A stretch of 64,000 nt of DNA from Angiostrongylus vasorum (GCA_018806985.1 JADANN010000197.1:1381501-1445500), one strand, 5' to 3'; positions 46,121-57,737 are shown, numbered from the stretch's first letter. The notes: generated from the letters alone by a model not told the origin. Numbers and translations are program-made.

Positions 46121-46494
46121 ACCCGGTAATGTTAAGTAAGGACAAAATTTCAGAATAATCGATTCATTGACGAAGGATTCAATTTTAAATATGTGTTTTT
46201 AATGTATAGTCGAAGAGAATAAACGTTTAATCTCTAAATAAAGTGGTGTTTGCATGCTACAAGTAAACAGGCGAAAGCACGTGGGGTCGAGACCCTGTAC
46301 TGACAGGGTTAAACTCGGAAAAGAAATACAACAAAACAGAATAACTATGAAGATTTACTTAGTCATAAACTGCGTGTAATCGTAAAGGTACAGAGAAAAA
46401 CTACGTGTGATTTCACTAATGCTCAAAAGTTTGAGACATAATGGTTTGATTGTATGGGTGTAGGACAATGAGAGAAGCACTGAATGCCGCTGTT

Positions 46495-46800
46495 TTGCTG
46501 ATTATTGTGGATGAAATCACAATGTTAACTTTTTGTTTACTGCCTTCTACAATTTTTTCATTGCAGGGTATTATGCGAAATACAACTGTTGAGATATTTG
46601 CGAAACTCCGTACCACAGGTGTCTGTGGTGGGGAACGAACGCGTTATTACCCTTTCCGGGGGCTAACGCGTTCACCACCACACCATGTGGGTCTTTCGTT
46701 TCGCCTGTCTCTCAACTAGTTTTCCATCGATCAGCGCCATCAGCAATCACCGGGATTGATCTGGGCAGACCAAATCGGTATTGAACTCAGTTAATTGATA
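46495..46800 (-). repeat. Family A retroposon copy
   Basis: TTTTTGTTTACTGCCTTC, TTGCAGGGTATTATGCGAA, GTGGGGAACGAACGCGTTAT and CACCACACCATGTGGGTC run to GCCATCAGCAATCACC. Its neighbour at 46795-47005 is inverted. Confidence 0.7.
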
Positions 46801-47005
46801 CCCAGATTAATCCCGTTGACGGGTGATTGATGACAGCACTGATCGATAGAAAACGAGCTGAGAGACAGGTGAAACGAAGGATCCGCATAGTGTGGTGGTG
46901 AACGCGTTAGCCCCTGGAAAGAGCAGTAACGCGTTCGTTTCTCACCGCAGACACCAGCGATTCGGAGTTTTGCAACTATCTCATCACCATTTTGGTTGTA
47001 TTGTG
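46795..47005 (+). repeat. Family A retroposon copy, inverted partner
   Basis: CAGATTAATCCCGTTGACGG, GGTGAACGCGTTAGCCCCTG, GTTCGTTTCTCACCGCAGAC and GGAGTTTTGCAACTATCTCA follow the forward family order. Confidence 0.65.
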
Positions 47006-48800
47006 GATGAATTTTTGAATCAGCTTTGAAAATTTGGTTATATCTTAATATCTAAGAAATGCCTTTGGTAAACAGTCGTTGAAATTGTACACCTAAATTA
47101 TAAATCTCCTTTTTGCATGTAGTTTGGCTAGCTGATTGGAATTTTTACACCACAGACATGGTTATTAAGAGGATGTAGCTCAATTTAGAGAAGAATCGGT
47201 TTGATTTGGAAAGGCGTGTGATTCATGAACTATTGCGCTGCTCTCCGATTCCTAGACGTTAACCTGGCCGGTGAAGCCTGCTGGCCATCAGTGTCGGTAA
47301 TGCCCAATACTTTACTTCTGTCTGTGGCTTCAAGTGATGGCACTAATTGTATGTGTGTTTGTCATCACTGAGATAGACCTCGTTCCCACTAGTCAAGTAT
47401 TCAGCCTTATTAACCAAATTCTCAAATCCACTGATATACGGTGACCGGGGTGCTTTGTTGTCTAAAACTTCCAAATTTCAAAAATATCATAAATCCTGAT
47501 TAAATATTGTATTGAGATTCTTCTTAGTTTTGATAAACTCCATTTCTTTGCATTTTCGACGTCAATTCGATTAAAAAAGCGACACATGCTGGATCTAGTG
47601 TTCCTGTGGCCACCACCGTCCAAGTTCAGATGGGCATACGACACTTGTAGCACACCGGATTTTTGCTCAATGGAACATAACGTAACGTTGGCGGCGATCG
47701 ACCGTAGCGGGTAAAGAGCGGCTATCCAAACATTGACGTAGAGGGCTAGCTACAAGATCTCCAGTCATATAACCTACTGAATGTCAATATCTCAACGTTA
47801 TTTACTGCGTATTCAGTTTTTTTGTCCATGTTTTGTTCAGATCTCAACATCGCTGTCATTATTGACTACCATTCATAGGTAGCTCGAGGAGTACTCCACT
47901 TACATTATACATTGGTTGCAACTCTACTGCGTTTCATAATGCGAAAGAAAGAAATGATGAGTGAAACCTTGCAGAATTATAAGCCAATAAGCATCCAAGA
48001 GAGGTAGATGCACATGACTAACTTAGAGTCAAATTGGAAAGGTGATAAGCTGAGGAGAACTCTATCATGCCAGGTTTTGCGCAACAAAATACAACATTCT
48101 TGCAATGCGTTTGCTCTTGAATAATAGCAACAACATCCTCATGCCGGCTACTTCACGGAGTTTTCGTCGTAGAGAAGTTACGGTTCTCACTGTGGGGTCT
48201 ACTTCATTAATGTTTTGGATCTCAAAGCCAACATTTCTCGTCTACATGGTGTCGAGACACAGCATGGATATAACACAGCTGCTCCTGTATCCTTTGTTGC
48301 CTTCTCGAGTACTGAAATCAAGATTGCCATACTATATGGTAAAATGGTTTGAGAGTTCCTTTGCTTCTTTCCTTTTGAAACAAATGATATTCAATAGTTT
48401 GCAGAGAAGTTCCAAACTTCCTTGTTCTTCTACAATGTCGCTTTTGAGTAGATTGTTCGCATGAGATATGTTTCATGTTCAGAATTGGATACTGCAAGGT
48501 TATGCGGGTTCAAGCTCTGTCATCTTTCTGTTTTAACCATGTAGATGAAGATGCGATTTTTTTAATCCACTTGCGCTATTGTTGTGCTAGCAGTCTGTAT
48601 CCTCTCTTTTTTATCTTTATTATTCATCTAATACTAGTCTTGTTATCCACATACTTACCTAGTTAGATACCTGGACGCTTCACTGTTTATTCGTTTCTTT
48701 CCAGCAGGATCATCGCCTATGGTAGTGATTGATATCGAGTATGATAACTTCAGCGAATTTCACTCTGTGATTTCAACGCATTTCCGAAACAATAAAAAAC
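47005..48800. other. Unassigned stretch with a possible - strand coding remnant
   Basis: At 48464-48105 on the - strand a single frame stays protein-like over about 120 codons with two stops. It includes SDIVEEQGSLELLCKLLN, CFKRKEAKELSNHF, NVGFEIQNINEVDPTVRTV and SLRRKLREVAGMRMLLLL. At 47653-47462 (-) another frame reads HLNLDGGGHRNTRSSMCRFF. I recognise neither family. They may be a decayed gene or an unknown transposon. Confidence 0.25.
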
Positions 48801-48804
48801 GATG

Positions 48805-49085
48805 TTAACTTTTTTATTTCTTGCTCACTAGTACTTTTCATGGTGGAATGTGATGTGAAATACAACCACTATGATGCTAAGATATTTACAAGACTTGAGC
48901 GCCAGGCCAGATTAGAACCCACGATTACCCCTTCCGAAGCCTCACGTGTTACCCACTGCACCACTAAGACCCTTCCCTTACCTTTCTCTCAGCCAGTTTT
49001 CTACCTAGCGGTGCCATCACCAATCATCCCATCAAAGGGAAACAGTGATGAAACATCTGATGGAGCACTCCGTGAGCGCTTAGCT
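48805..49085 (-). repeat. tRNA-like retroposon, family A/D relative
   Basis: CTTTTTTATTTCTTGCTCAC, GGTGGAATGTGATGTGAAAT, AGATTAGAACCCACGATTAC and CACGTGTTACCCACTGCACC form the complement of a tRNA-headed unit. The open frame across it is not a gene. Confidence 0.5.
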
Positions 49086-49109
49086 GTTCCAAAGTATCCT
49101 CTGTCACTT

Positions 49110-49904
49110 TAATGATGCTGAGATATTTGCAAAACTCTGGACCGCAAGTGCCTATGGTGGGGAACGAACGCGCTATTGTCCTTTCCGGGGAGTAGCGCGC
49201 TCACCACCACACCATGCGGGTCCTTCGTTTCGCCTGTCTCTCAGCTAGTTCTATTGATCTTTTGCCATCAGCAATCACCCGTGAGCGGGATTGATCTGGG
49301 GGGCCCAAATCGGCAACGAACCCAGTTAAGCTGAGGCTGCAGTTATAATCACAATTTTGACTTATTATTTACTGCCTACTCTTTTTAGCGGCAGGTTATG
49401 CGTTGCGAAATATAACTTTAATGATGCTGAGATATTTGCAAAACTCTGGACCGCAGGTGCCTATGGTGGGGAACGAACGCGCTATTGTCCTTTCCGGGGA
49501 GTAGCGCGCTCACCACCACACCATGCGGGTCCTTCGTTTCGCCTGTCTCTCAGCTAGTTCTATTGATCTTTTGCCATCAGCAATCACCAAAAATTGTGAT
49601 TATAACTGCAGCCTCAGCTTAACTGGGTTCGTTGCCGATTTGGGCCCCCCCAGATCAATCCCGCTCACGGGTGATTGCTGATGGCAAAAGATCAATAGAA
49701 CTAGCTGAGAGACAGGCGAAACGAAGGACCCGCATGGTGTGGTGGTGAGCGCGCTACTCCCCGGAAAGGACAATAGCGCGTTCGTTCCCACCATAGGCAC
49801 CTGCGGTCCAGAGTTTTGCAAATATCTCAGCATCATTAAAGTTATATTTCGCAACGCATAACCCTGCCGCTAAAAAAGAGTAAGCAGTAAATAATAAGTC
49901 AAAA
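49110..49904. repeat. Compound tandem and inverted family A insertion with 15-bp target-site duplication
   Basis: TATCCTCTGTCACTT stands at 49095-49109 and again at 49905-49919. Between them a unit of about 309 bp (49111-49419) is followed by a second partial direct copy (49420-49588). After a spacer comes an inverted copy (from about 49671), so the last two arms can form a long hairpin. Units are nearly identical, with only a few differences. It is non-coding. Confidence 0.85.
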
Positions 49905-50089
49905 TATCCTCTGTCACTTATCATCTTATCATAGCGAAAAGCTCTCCTTAAATGTTGAGCTCCAGTGTTTAAATACACGTAATTCTGTGATTCTACAACC
50001 CAGCCACACCCCGTAACTTTGGTGCATGCTCTCTTCAACAGCAAGAGCCTTGTGGCCGCAAAATGAACTCGTCCAAGAGGAGATTTCTT

Positions 50090-50830
50090 AGGAATTATTA
50101 AGTGCAGAGAATAATTTCTCGTAAGCCGTTCCCGATTATAACACCTGTGATGGGGAAGCTATCGATAGAACGCAAAAAACCGCTGGAAAGCCCTGCATTG
50201 AATTCAATGCAGCTGCTAGCGAATGTGTTAAAGCATTGACATATCAATTTCACATACATTGAAGATTAGATGTGGTCATTGTAATCCAAGAACCCAACGT
50301 AAAGGAAATCCATTTCGACCTGTTTTTCATTACACCATGGGTTTTCAGTAGCAGACTTTTTCTTTTTTCCGATTCATCTACAGGTCTACCGTCTTTTCCT
50401 TCATTGGACTCCATGGACATCGTTTCTACTTCACTGGTAGTTCTTAAGAAGCTGGCGACATTTTCGATTGAACGGTGATTTTCTGGGAATTTGCGATCGT
50501 TCTGTATGCCTTTTTTCTTCTCAGTCTAATGTCCTAGTTATCCACTGGAATGCAGCAAACAGCTTTGCGCCGATGTGTCGCCCCTGTCGAGTTCCTTTTC
50601 TTCAGCTACGTCGTCACTCACAAAACAATGTTGCTCGTGTGATGTAAAACATTACATCATGGAATAGATCACGTTCAGGGATATCCGATATTCGAGTAGA
50701 TCTCAAGTGAAAACCGCAAGAGACTGAAAATGCATTTCATTTTCCGTCGAAACATACTGTATTGAACAGATCTGATCTAATACGGGAAGCATCCCATCCG
50801 GAATATTCTGATCACAGACGATTTGTCAGT
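50090..50830. other. Unassigned stretch with one candidate - strand exon
   Basis: On the - strand, the frame 50488-50265 is preceded by TTCCCAG and ends near a GTATGT donor. It reads IENVASFLRTTSEVETMSME, then EGKDGRPVDESEKRKSLLLK and NRSKWISFTLGSWITM. It looks like coding sequence by composition, but no partner exon was found. Confidence 0.25.
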
Positions 50831-50834
50831 TAAA

Positions 50835-51107
50835 AAAAAGCTCTCGGCATTGATCAATCCCTGAGTAATGCGCCATGCGACTTCATTAAGCACCATCGAA
50901 GGTGATTGAATGGATATCTGGCCTTTCCAAGGACTCGCGGTGGCCTACTGATGTATCGAGCCAGTACTACTATGTTCCCAGACAAGTTTGGTATCAATTT
51001 GCCGACCGCGGAGGGATGGAAGGCTTAGAGAGCCGCGGGCGCGGAGATCGATCCCATGTGTACATTGCAGGGCGCCTCAGATTCCTGCGCTACACGCGCA
51101 CTTTCTT
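50835..51107 (-). repeat. tRNA-headed SINE (SINE-1) copy
   Basis: AAAGCTCTCGGCATTGATCA, GATATCTGGCCTTTCCAAGG, TGGCCTACTGATGTATCGAG and GATCGATCCCATGTG match SINE-1 in complement. The B-box GATCGATCC-type sequence is intact. Confidence 0.75.
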
Positions 51108-51744
51108 TTGAAGTTATGTTGTAAAAGATAAGAAGCAAGCTTTACCAGATCCAGGTTATAGGCGAAATAAGCATCTATTTAGGACTACGACACTTACTAG
51201 AGCAGAATGAATTGTCTTTTACTCAAGGATAGAATTGACGGCTTTAGAACAATATCTCATCGAAACGGTTTGTAATTTTGTTTCCTTGATTTCGTAATTC
51301 CTTTATGAAAGGTTCATTTATGAATGAGAAACATTCCACCTACCTAAATGAGGATTTGCTCCAAGGTCAACTATTCAAAGCACTGAATTTGGGCTACGAC
51401 ACAATCAGGATCGATCTTTAATAGGTATCCTGCGTGATAGATAGTATCTGATCAGATTCTCTAACGACCATTGTCATCTATAGTGGCCGAATTTCATCCG
51501 ACAACATTTCATCACGATGGTTCTAGCTGTTGTGAAAAGATATCTCGCAATAGGACTAAAGGTTACACCAATTTTTCTCACTCCCCCAATTGTTTAAAAA
51601 GTTCGATCCTGCTCTTAGAGAGGATCTCCTTTAGTATTCAATTATACATAGTGAGGGTTTCGCTAGTTCAGAAAAGTTACTCAAGCCGGCGAGGAGTTCC
51701 ATCCACTTCCATCCGGAAAGCCTATCAATTCTTGGGACTCTGAA

Positions 51745-52022
51745 AGCATAAAGGATAAATCTCTCAGCGTTGATCAATCAATGAGGGGATGCGCCATGCA
51801 TTCGACTTCGCCAGGAACCGTTGGAGGTGACTGAATACATATCTGGCCTTTACAATAATTCGCGGTGGCCTCCCGATCTATAGAGTCAGTGCTGCTATCC
51901 TGACAGGTCTGGTACCCATTTGCCGACCACGGAGGAATGGATGGTTTGGTGAGCCTAGGGAGCGGGGGATCGTTCCGATGCACATTGCAGGGCGTCTCCG
52001 ACCACTACGCTACACGCGCCCT
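51745..52022 (-). repeat. tRNA-headed SINE (SINE-1) copy
   Basis: AAAGGATAAATCTCTCAGCG, CATATCTGGCCTTTACAATA, GCCGACCACGGAGGAATGG and CGTCTCCGACCACTACGC follow the complement of SINE-1. Confidence 0.75.
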
Positions 52023-52044
52023 CATGCGGCTCTACGAGGTACAA

Positions 52045-52470
52045 AATAAGGGCAAGCCTACACCATGACGTGGCTCATCTAAACCAGTAAATAAGGGCAA
52101 GCATACACCATGACGTAGCTCGGCTAAACCAGTAACTTTACTATCACGATGAACACTAAAAATAAAGCCTCCAGTAGAAATAGTACGGATTCCTCTCTTT
52201 TCTCTTGCACTAAACAGCAATGGCGCTCAATACTGATAAACAAAAGTCTTGCTGAATTAGGTTAGGGCTGCTCGATTCGTAATGAGATTACCTGCTTCAC
52301 GACCATGCGCATTGATTTCAATATATACGCCAATATACCTTTCGGATCGTGTATTAAATTCCATGCGCACGCTTTTCTCTCGTCTAATTAGTCGTGCACA
52401 GCTCTTTGCCAGACTATTTATAGTCAATCCGTCACCCTTATTTACTGGTTTAGCCCAGCCACGTCATGGT
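52045..52470. repeat. Short direct/inverted repeat GGGCAAGCNTACACCATGACGT
   Basis: A block of about 43 bp (AAATAAGGGCAAGCCTACAC, CATGACGTGGCTCATCTAAA, CCAGTA) occurs at about 52045 and again at about 52091. An inverted version (TACTGGTTTAGCCCAGCCAC, GTCATGGTGTAAA) occurs near 52443-52476. The nature is unknown. Confidence 0.6.
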
Positions 52471-52564
52471 GTAAATAGTTCGTCGAACACAGATTTCATA
52501 CTGCAGCCTGTCTATGGTTAGGTATTCTCATTACGCTTCAATAGCTTAAAGTATGTATAAGTAT

Positions 52565-52813
52565 AACTCCAACGAAGCTGAGATATTTGCAAAACTCTGG
52601 ACCGCAGGTGCCTATGGTGGGGAACGAACGCGCTATTGTCCTTTCCGGGGAGTAACGCGTTCACCACCACACCATGCGGGTCCTTCATAGGCACCCATCC
52701 ACCATAGGCACCTGCGGTCCAGAGTTTTGCAAATATCTCAGCTTCGTTGGAGTTATATTTCGCAATATACCCTGCCATCAAAAAGAGTAGGCAGTAGGTA
52801 AAAAGGTTAAAAT
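52565..52813. repeat. Family A retroposon, fold-back copy with target-site duplication
   Basis: The arms 52565-52690 and 52695-52750 are inverted (CTGAGATATTTGCAAAACTC against GAGTTTTGCAAATATCTCAG). TATGTATAAGTAT at 52552-52564 and TATGTATAGGTAT at 52814-52826 flank it as a 13-bp duplication with one difference. Confidence 0.75.
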
Positions 52814-53439
52814 TATGTATAGGTATGTTACGCTGTAAAGCATACCATACTTTCGGACGAGTTAGCTACTCTGCTCGAATTCCACAGCGGATCTCTTGGC
52901 GTTTGCTTGGCAAAATTTGGAGGTTAGGGGCACTTTATCGTCACGAAAAGATGGCATATTACTTAGGACACTTCTGTAAACCTTTTTGTACCATTAAGAA
53001 GGTCAAGGCATCCTTAAAGTGCGCATTTATTAGAAGCCAAACCACATCTTTAGGAAAATAACACATTCCCAACTCTTATTACACTTTTTAATCGTCTGTG
53101 CTGTAAACTAGAAAACTTAAGTAAGCTAAAGTAACTTAAGTAAACCTATCGTAAGGTGCTCACGCGGGATCTGTCGCGTTAGCTGGTTTTCCCGCCAATC
53201 GTCGCATTCGAAATTTTGGGCGCCAAATAGTAGCGTCGAGGCTCGAGCGGTGACATGCCCATAGTTGGCATTACTAGTGATGGTTTTGTTACTTTTCCTT
53301 TGAGTATTACTATCTTAAGTTGTTCGTATTTACCAAATCTATCATGCTGTTTTCGATTTCGTTTGTTTTGCGGTGTTCTGGTGTTGTTTCGACTCGATTC
53401 AGAACTAAGAGAAACTTTGTCTTTTTTGTTTTCGAGAGC

Positions 53440-53468
53440 TTTCCGCTATTACAGGTAAATCGTTGTCG
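53440..53468 (+). promoter_or_regulatory. Probable SL trans-splice acceptor before the membrane-protein gene
   Basis: CTATTACAG ends at 53454, fourteen bases ahead of the ATG at 53469, and a pyrimidine-rich stretch precedes it. There is no upstream ATG in the 14-base leader. This is the usual layout of a trans-spliced nematode mRNA. Confidence 0.55.
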
Positions 53469-56400
53469 ATGGAGTATCTGTTGGACAGGTACTTCTTTCA
53501 CAATTTGCCTTTCGAAGTCACACCGGAGACCAGGAAGACTGTGGGACAAAGGACGCTAACTCTCATTCAAGTATGAGTTCCACTATGTTTGTTTTGTTAA
53601 TGGTAATTGTTTTTGTATGGTACCAAGTAGTTGTTTTATGACTTTTTGTGAATTCTTGGTCCAGGGTTTTAGGTAAGGGTTTAGGTTCTAGTGAGAACTT
53701 TCTCTTTATGATTGCAGTGGGCTGATTGGTTATGCAAATACGAAAGTCCAGTGAAAGTCTTCCAGAACAATCCCTATTTCGTAATTCTGGAGGTTGTCTT
53801 CTTGTTCCTTTGCCTACTTACATTTCTACATGGTAAGACAGTTTTATACGTTTGTCAGCGTTTTCTTTTAGCTCTGTTACATGACTGGGTTCTTATGTAG
53901 AACTAAAAAAAAGCTGGACGACATCAAGCAGGGCAAGGTTTTATTTACTGCCTACTACAATTTTTTCAGCGGCAAGGTATTATGTGTGATACAACCACAA
54001 TGGTGTTGAGATATTTGCGAGACTCCTTACCGTTAATGTGTGGGGTGGGGATCGAATGCGCTATTACGCTTTCCGGAAGCTAACGCGTTCACCACCACAC
54101 CATGCGGATCCTTCGTTTCTCCTGCCTCTCAGCTAGTTTCCTGTTTACCGTGCCATTGGCAATCACCCGTCGACGGGATTGGTCTGGGGTGCCCAAATCG
54201 GCAATGAACCCTGTTAAGCTGAGGCTTTAGTAGAAATCACAATGTTAATTTTTTTATTTACTGCCTATTACAATTTTTTTTACGGTACGGTTTCTAAAAA
54301 ATTTGAAGCACTCTGTCTTCAAGAGGCTTATGTTTGGGAATTTCATCAAATCGTTCTTAATAAGCAAATATTGGTGGGAGTTTTGTTTTGTATATTGGAA
54401 GCATTACTCTGTCCAATCTCATGATTTCTAGATGTCTATATTTAGCGCTAAGATTCTATGACGTGTATGAAATATTGGCTACTGTTGTTTCTCAGTAAAG
54501 TTCCAAACACCTCGTTTTATGTAAAAAAGAAGAACTGAAGGATCCGCATGATGTGGTGGTGAACACGTTAGACCTGGGAAGGGTAATAACGGATACGATC
54601 CCTACCACAGACGCCTGGCGTCCGGAGTTTCGCAAACATCTCGGCATTATTGTGGTTATATCATCTGTTTTTTGGATTGAGTTGAGACATTATTGATTTT
54701 ATAAAGGTAATGTAGATTTGGAACAATTGCTGAAGAATTTGAAACATGAGAAAGGCTATGTTTATTATTAATGTCTTAGTGGTCTTGATAACCAATGAAG
54801 ACTACAGTGCTTTGGCATATTTTAAGGCATACTTTGAAGCATAGGCTTCCAGCTATGGGTGCTTCATACAAACAACCGAGCGTGGAGTCGATCGATAACC
54901 CGTTTCGTAGTAATGTGTTCTCTTTTCTATGATCACAATTTAGCTTTCCGACATGGTGGCCGTTACTTATATGTCTGGATTGGTATCACAGTATTCGCTT
55001 TCAATATTGAGTGTCTATCAGTGTCCATTCCTGAATTGAACGTCTCGTGGCATGCTCAGGGTGTTCTGAGCTTTTTTGGGATGCGTGTCCCACTCTACGC
55101 ACTTTTCGGCATCCATCAAACATTTGGTTATATCGCCTACGTTCTTGTTAGCAGGTAGGTGCAACTGTATTAAGTTTGACCCATGAAAGAAAGGAAACCT
55201 AGGAACATCTTCAAAATAAAGTATTGTTTGAGGATGCGTTTACCATGGTGGGCTGAAGGACCTGGTGTTGGTGTGAGCAGCATCATGCTGCTTTTCCCGT
55301 ATCGTATTCTGGGAACCAAACTATTGTGGTGGACTTGGCATGACACTGATCCGTCTCTGAATGACCGAGTGTTTTGGACTCCATGGGGTTTGTTCTATTT
55401 CTACGCTGCGTCTATGTGTTCGTTCGTGTGGATTCTACATCTGTTAAGGCGCATTTTGCTTGAAAGGGAATATGACTGGATGAAGTAGGTTTTACGTTTC
55501 TCGCTAGTTGTTCTTTAGGGTTTAGGTTTCTTCGTTGTTCTTCTATCCAACTTTTCAGGGCTCCTGATAGTATAACTGTCTGGTTTAAATTTGTACTTTC
55601 AGGTTTCCAAGAGAGTTTCTATGCTCATTTTTCGCTGGTATACTCTCTTTTTGGTTGGGAAGCGTGCAGTTCTCACTACTATACTGTCCTCTTCACGATT
55701 TGTTTGGGGTACAAGCTTACAAATAATTTCGGTTTTGCATAAAATATGGTCTCCTAGGAGATTGGCTAACACTATTTGCAGCTGTACGACCAACTTTCTA
55801 GGTCCATTCTGAAATTGCTACGATTCTATTCCTTTCTTCATATGCACTAATCGTTATCATTGCGGATAGGAATAATCCAAACAAGGAAGCGAGAAACGGT
55901 AGGTTATATATTTCATGGCAAGCAAATCTGTTTCATAATGTAGTCAAAGGGCGTGATTTGCGCAGTGGTAGAAGGCGCCCTGGGATCGACCCATGGGCCC
56001 CGGGCTAACTAAGTCCTCCATTACTTCGGGGTCGCGGATTGGTACCAGATTTGTTTGAGAGGACGGCAGCACTGGCTCGATGCATCGATAGGCCACCATG
56101 AGCCATTTTAAAGGCCATATATACATTCAATCACCTCCGACGGTGCTTAATGAAGTCGAATGCATGGCGCATCCCTCACTGATTGATCAATGCCGAGAAC
56201 TTCATCCTTTCTTTTATTTATTGTAGTCACATCTAGCTCTTGTTAAATTAGTTCGCATTGTTACCACTTTATTACAAATCCTGCTTATTTGTATTTTCTT
56301 TAGCTTTTGAGTTTTACAAGTTTGGTTGTTAAGTGCTGTTTGCACCTTTTCACATTTCTCCGCCTAGGTTCTCGGTTTTGGTTCGATGAACTGTCATGTG

Positions 56401-57610
56401 CTGTTGCCTTGGAATATCTATTTCTCGGCGTTCTAGTAATAGTTGCTGAACCGTTAAATATTGTAAGCGAGGTAATTGTTCTGAGTTCTTTTTAAAATCT
56501 ATTGATAAGAACTTGCTGGTTTTGTTGATCACTGGAGGTTTATAAGCACCTGTGGTTTTGGGGTACGTAGAGAGAATTCATCTTTGAACAAAATGTAGCT
56601 GAGTATACTTAACTTGTCATTTTTTTGCTTACATAATCCTTTCAGGGTCTTCACCAACCGATTGGACCGTGTAGTGAAATGGAAGAGGTTCGCACTCCTA
56701 ACTTGGTGAGATTCACAGATTACTGACTGATGTTCTTCACATTTAGAAACTAGTATTTTCTCTAGGTCCTAAGAAGAGAAAAGTATCTTTGCGCTACCAT
56801 TTATGATGAGAAATACTTTGATTTCCATTGCATTCCAAGTGGTATCCCTAAGCAGGTATTTCTTGTTTTCGTTTTGCCGACTGCTCAAATTATACGAAAC
56901 TTGCAAAAGGTTGACTGCCTTTTTTTTTCTTAGCAGGCTGACGATTCAGGAGGGCTTCTTCCTTTGGAATATTACCCCGTGTGCGGAACTGCCTTCGATA
57001 ACCGAGCTGAATATATTACAGTTATCTGGGGTTGTTGCATCATATTCGGCCTCATCTTCCATCAAATGGCTGCATTCTCTGGCTCCACACCGATTGATCC
57101 AATTAAGGTTCGAAGACAGGTTAGCCGTAACCCATCCTCAAGTCAATGCAAAGAATCTGATCAAAAGACGCTGAAGTTGAGCCAAGAGATTTACGATCCT
57201 TTGGTCCCTCCAGCGGTAAAGAAAACGCAGTGATATTTCATCTCCTCACGATAAATTACTACCTACGTTCCATCTACTTAACAAATTACATTTGTGCTTT
57301 TCACTTGGTTCCTAGTAGACAGTTATTTTCACTATTGTCGGTGTGTAAGTTCCAGAAGGTGGAAGGAATGTCATGTAAATGTTTATAGTATGCATGAATC
57401 CTGCCGTGAAGTCCTTGTCCTGGCATGTCGCTTTTTCTTTTTTAGCATGGCATTCACACGACAGCCTCGCACTCACAACACTACTTCACTCCGGAGTCGG
57501 TCAAATCAACGGCGACGGCGGTGGCGACGTTAGAGAAGAGGACGTCACGACGTAAAATCACTGAGATTCCTGCTTCAACCCGTGTTCTACGTTCGCGAAG
57601 CTATGTTTAG
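53469..57610 (+). CDS. Multi-pass membrane protein, probable DUF7802 family, eleven-exon model
   Basis: Exons: 53469-53570, 53718-53832, 54944-55154, 55233-55484, 55603-55708, 55802-55898, 56368-56471, 56646-56705, 56766-56855, 56937-57215 and 57446-57610. All introns are GT/AG and all phases agree, giving about 526 residues. The first exon (MEYLLDRYFFHNLPFEVTPE) lacks a cleavable signal. About eight hydrophobic segments follow, including YFVILEVVFLFLCLLTFLHA, the conserved-looking FRHGGRYLYVWIGITVFAF, VPLYALFGIHQTFGYIAYVL, the Trp-rich WWTWHDTDPSLNDRVFWTPW, SYALIVIIADRNNP, VALEYLFLGVLVIVAEPLNI and ITVIWGCCIIFGLIFHQMAA. The tail is basic and Ser/Thr-rich (KRTSRRKITEIPASTRVLRS). If the donor at 57216 is skipped, the protein ends at KKTQ (57233). 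I place it in the uncharacterised DUF7802 family from memory; no function is known to me. Introns 2 and 6 contain retroposons. Confidence 0.85.
53935..54300 (-). repeat. Family A retroposon copy in intron 2 of the membrane-protein gene
   Basis: TTTTATTTACTGCCTACTAC, GCGGCAAGGTATTATGTG, GGTGGGGATCGAATGCGC, CACCACACCATGCGGATCC and AATCACCCGTCGACGGGATT follow the complement order of the family. Confidence 0.75.
54535..54665 (+). repeat. Family A retroposon fragment in intron 2, inverted to the previous copy
   Basis: AAGGATCCGCATGATGTGGT, GGTGAACACGTTAGACCTGG, GATACGATCCCTACCACAG and GGAGTTTCGCAAACATCTCG match the forward family order. Confidence 0.7.
55948..56215 (+). repeat. tRNA-headed SINE (SINE-1) copy in intron 6 of the membrane-protein gene
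   Basis: GGGCGTGATTTGCGCAGTGG, GGGATCGACCCATGGGCCC, GAGGACGGCAGCACTGGC and GAATGCATGGCGCATCCCTC follow the SINE-1 order, and the copy ends in CTTCATCCTTTCTTTTATT. Confidence 0.75.
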
Positions 57611-57698
57611 AGATCGTGGCGAAGACATGAATTCTTAATATTTCTTTATATCCTTACTGAGCAAGCGCGAGGTTTTATTTTATTCTTCATTGCAAGAA

Positions 57699-57737
57699 TG
57701 CTGACGTTTCGGCGGATTTCGCCTTTTTCAGAGCCTG
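57699..57737 (-). ncRNA. Decayed hammerhead-like motif
   Basis: The - strand reads AGGCT, CTGAAAA, AGGCGAAATCCGCC, GAAA, CGTC, AGC. Helix II is perfect, but the CTGANGA box has become CTGAAAA. Confidence 0.5.

Noticed and set aside
49110..49904. CRISPR-like array suggested by repeated near-identical units
   Set aside because: The units are long retroposon copies in mixed orientation with no unique spacers, and the genome is eukaryotic.
53455..57610. Operon of the kinase and membrane-protein genes
   Set aside because: They are more than 8 kb apart with repeats between; nematode operon genes are usually a few hundred bases apart.
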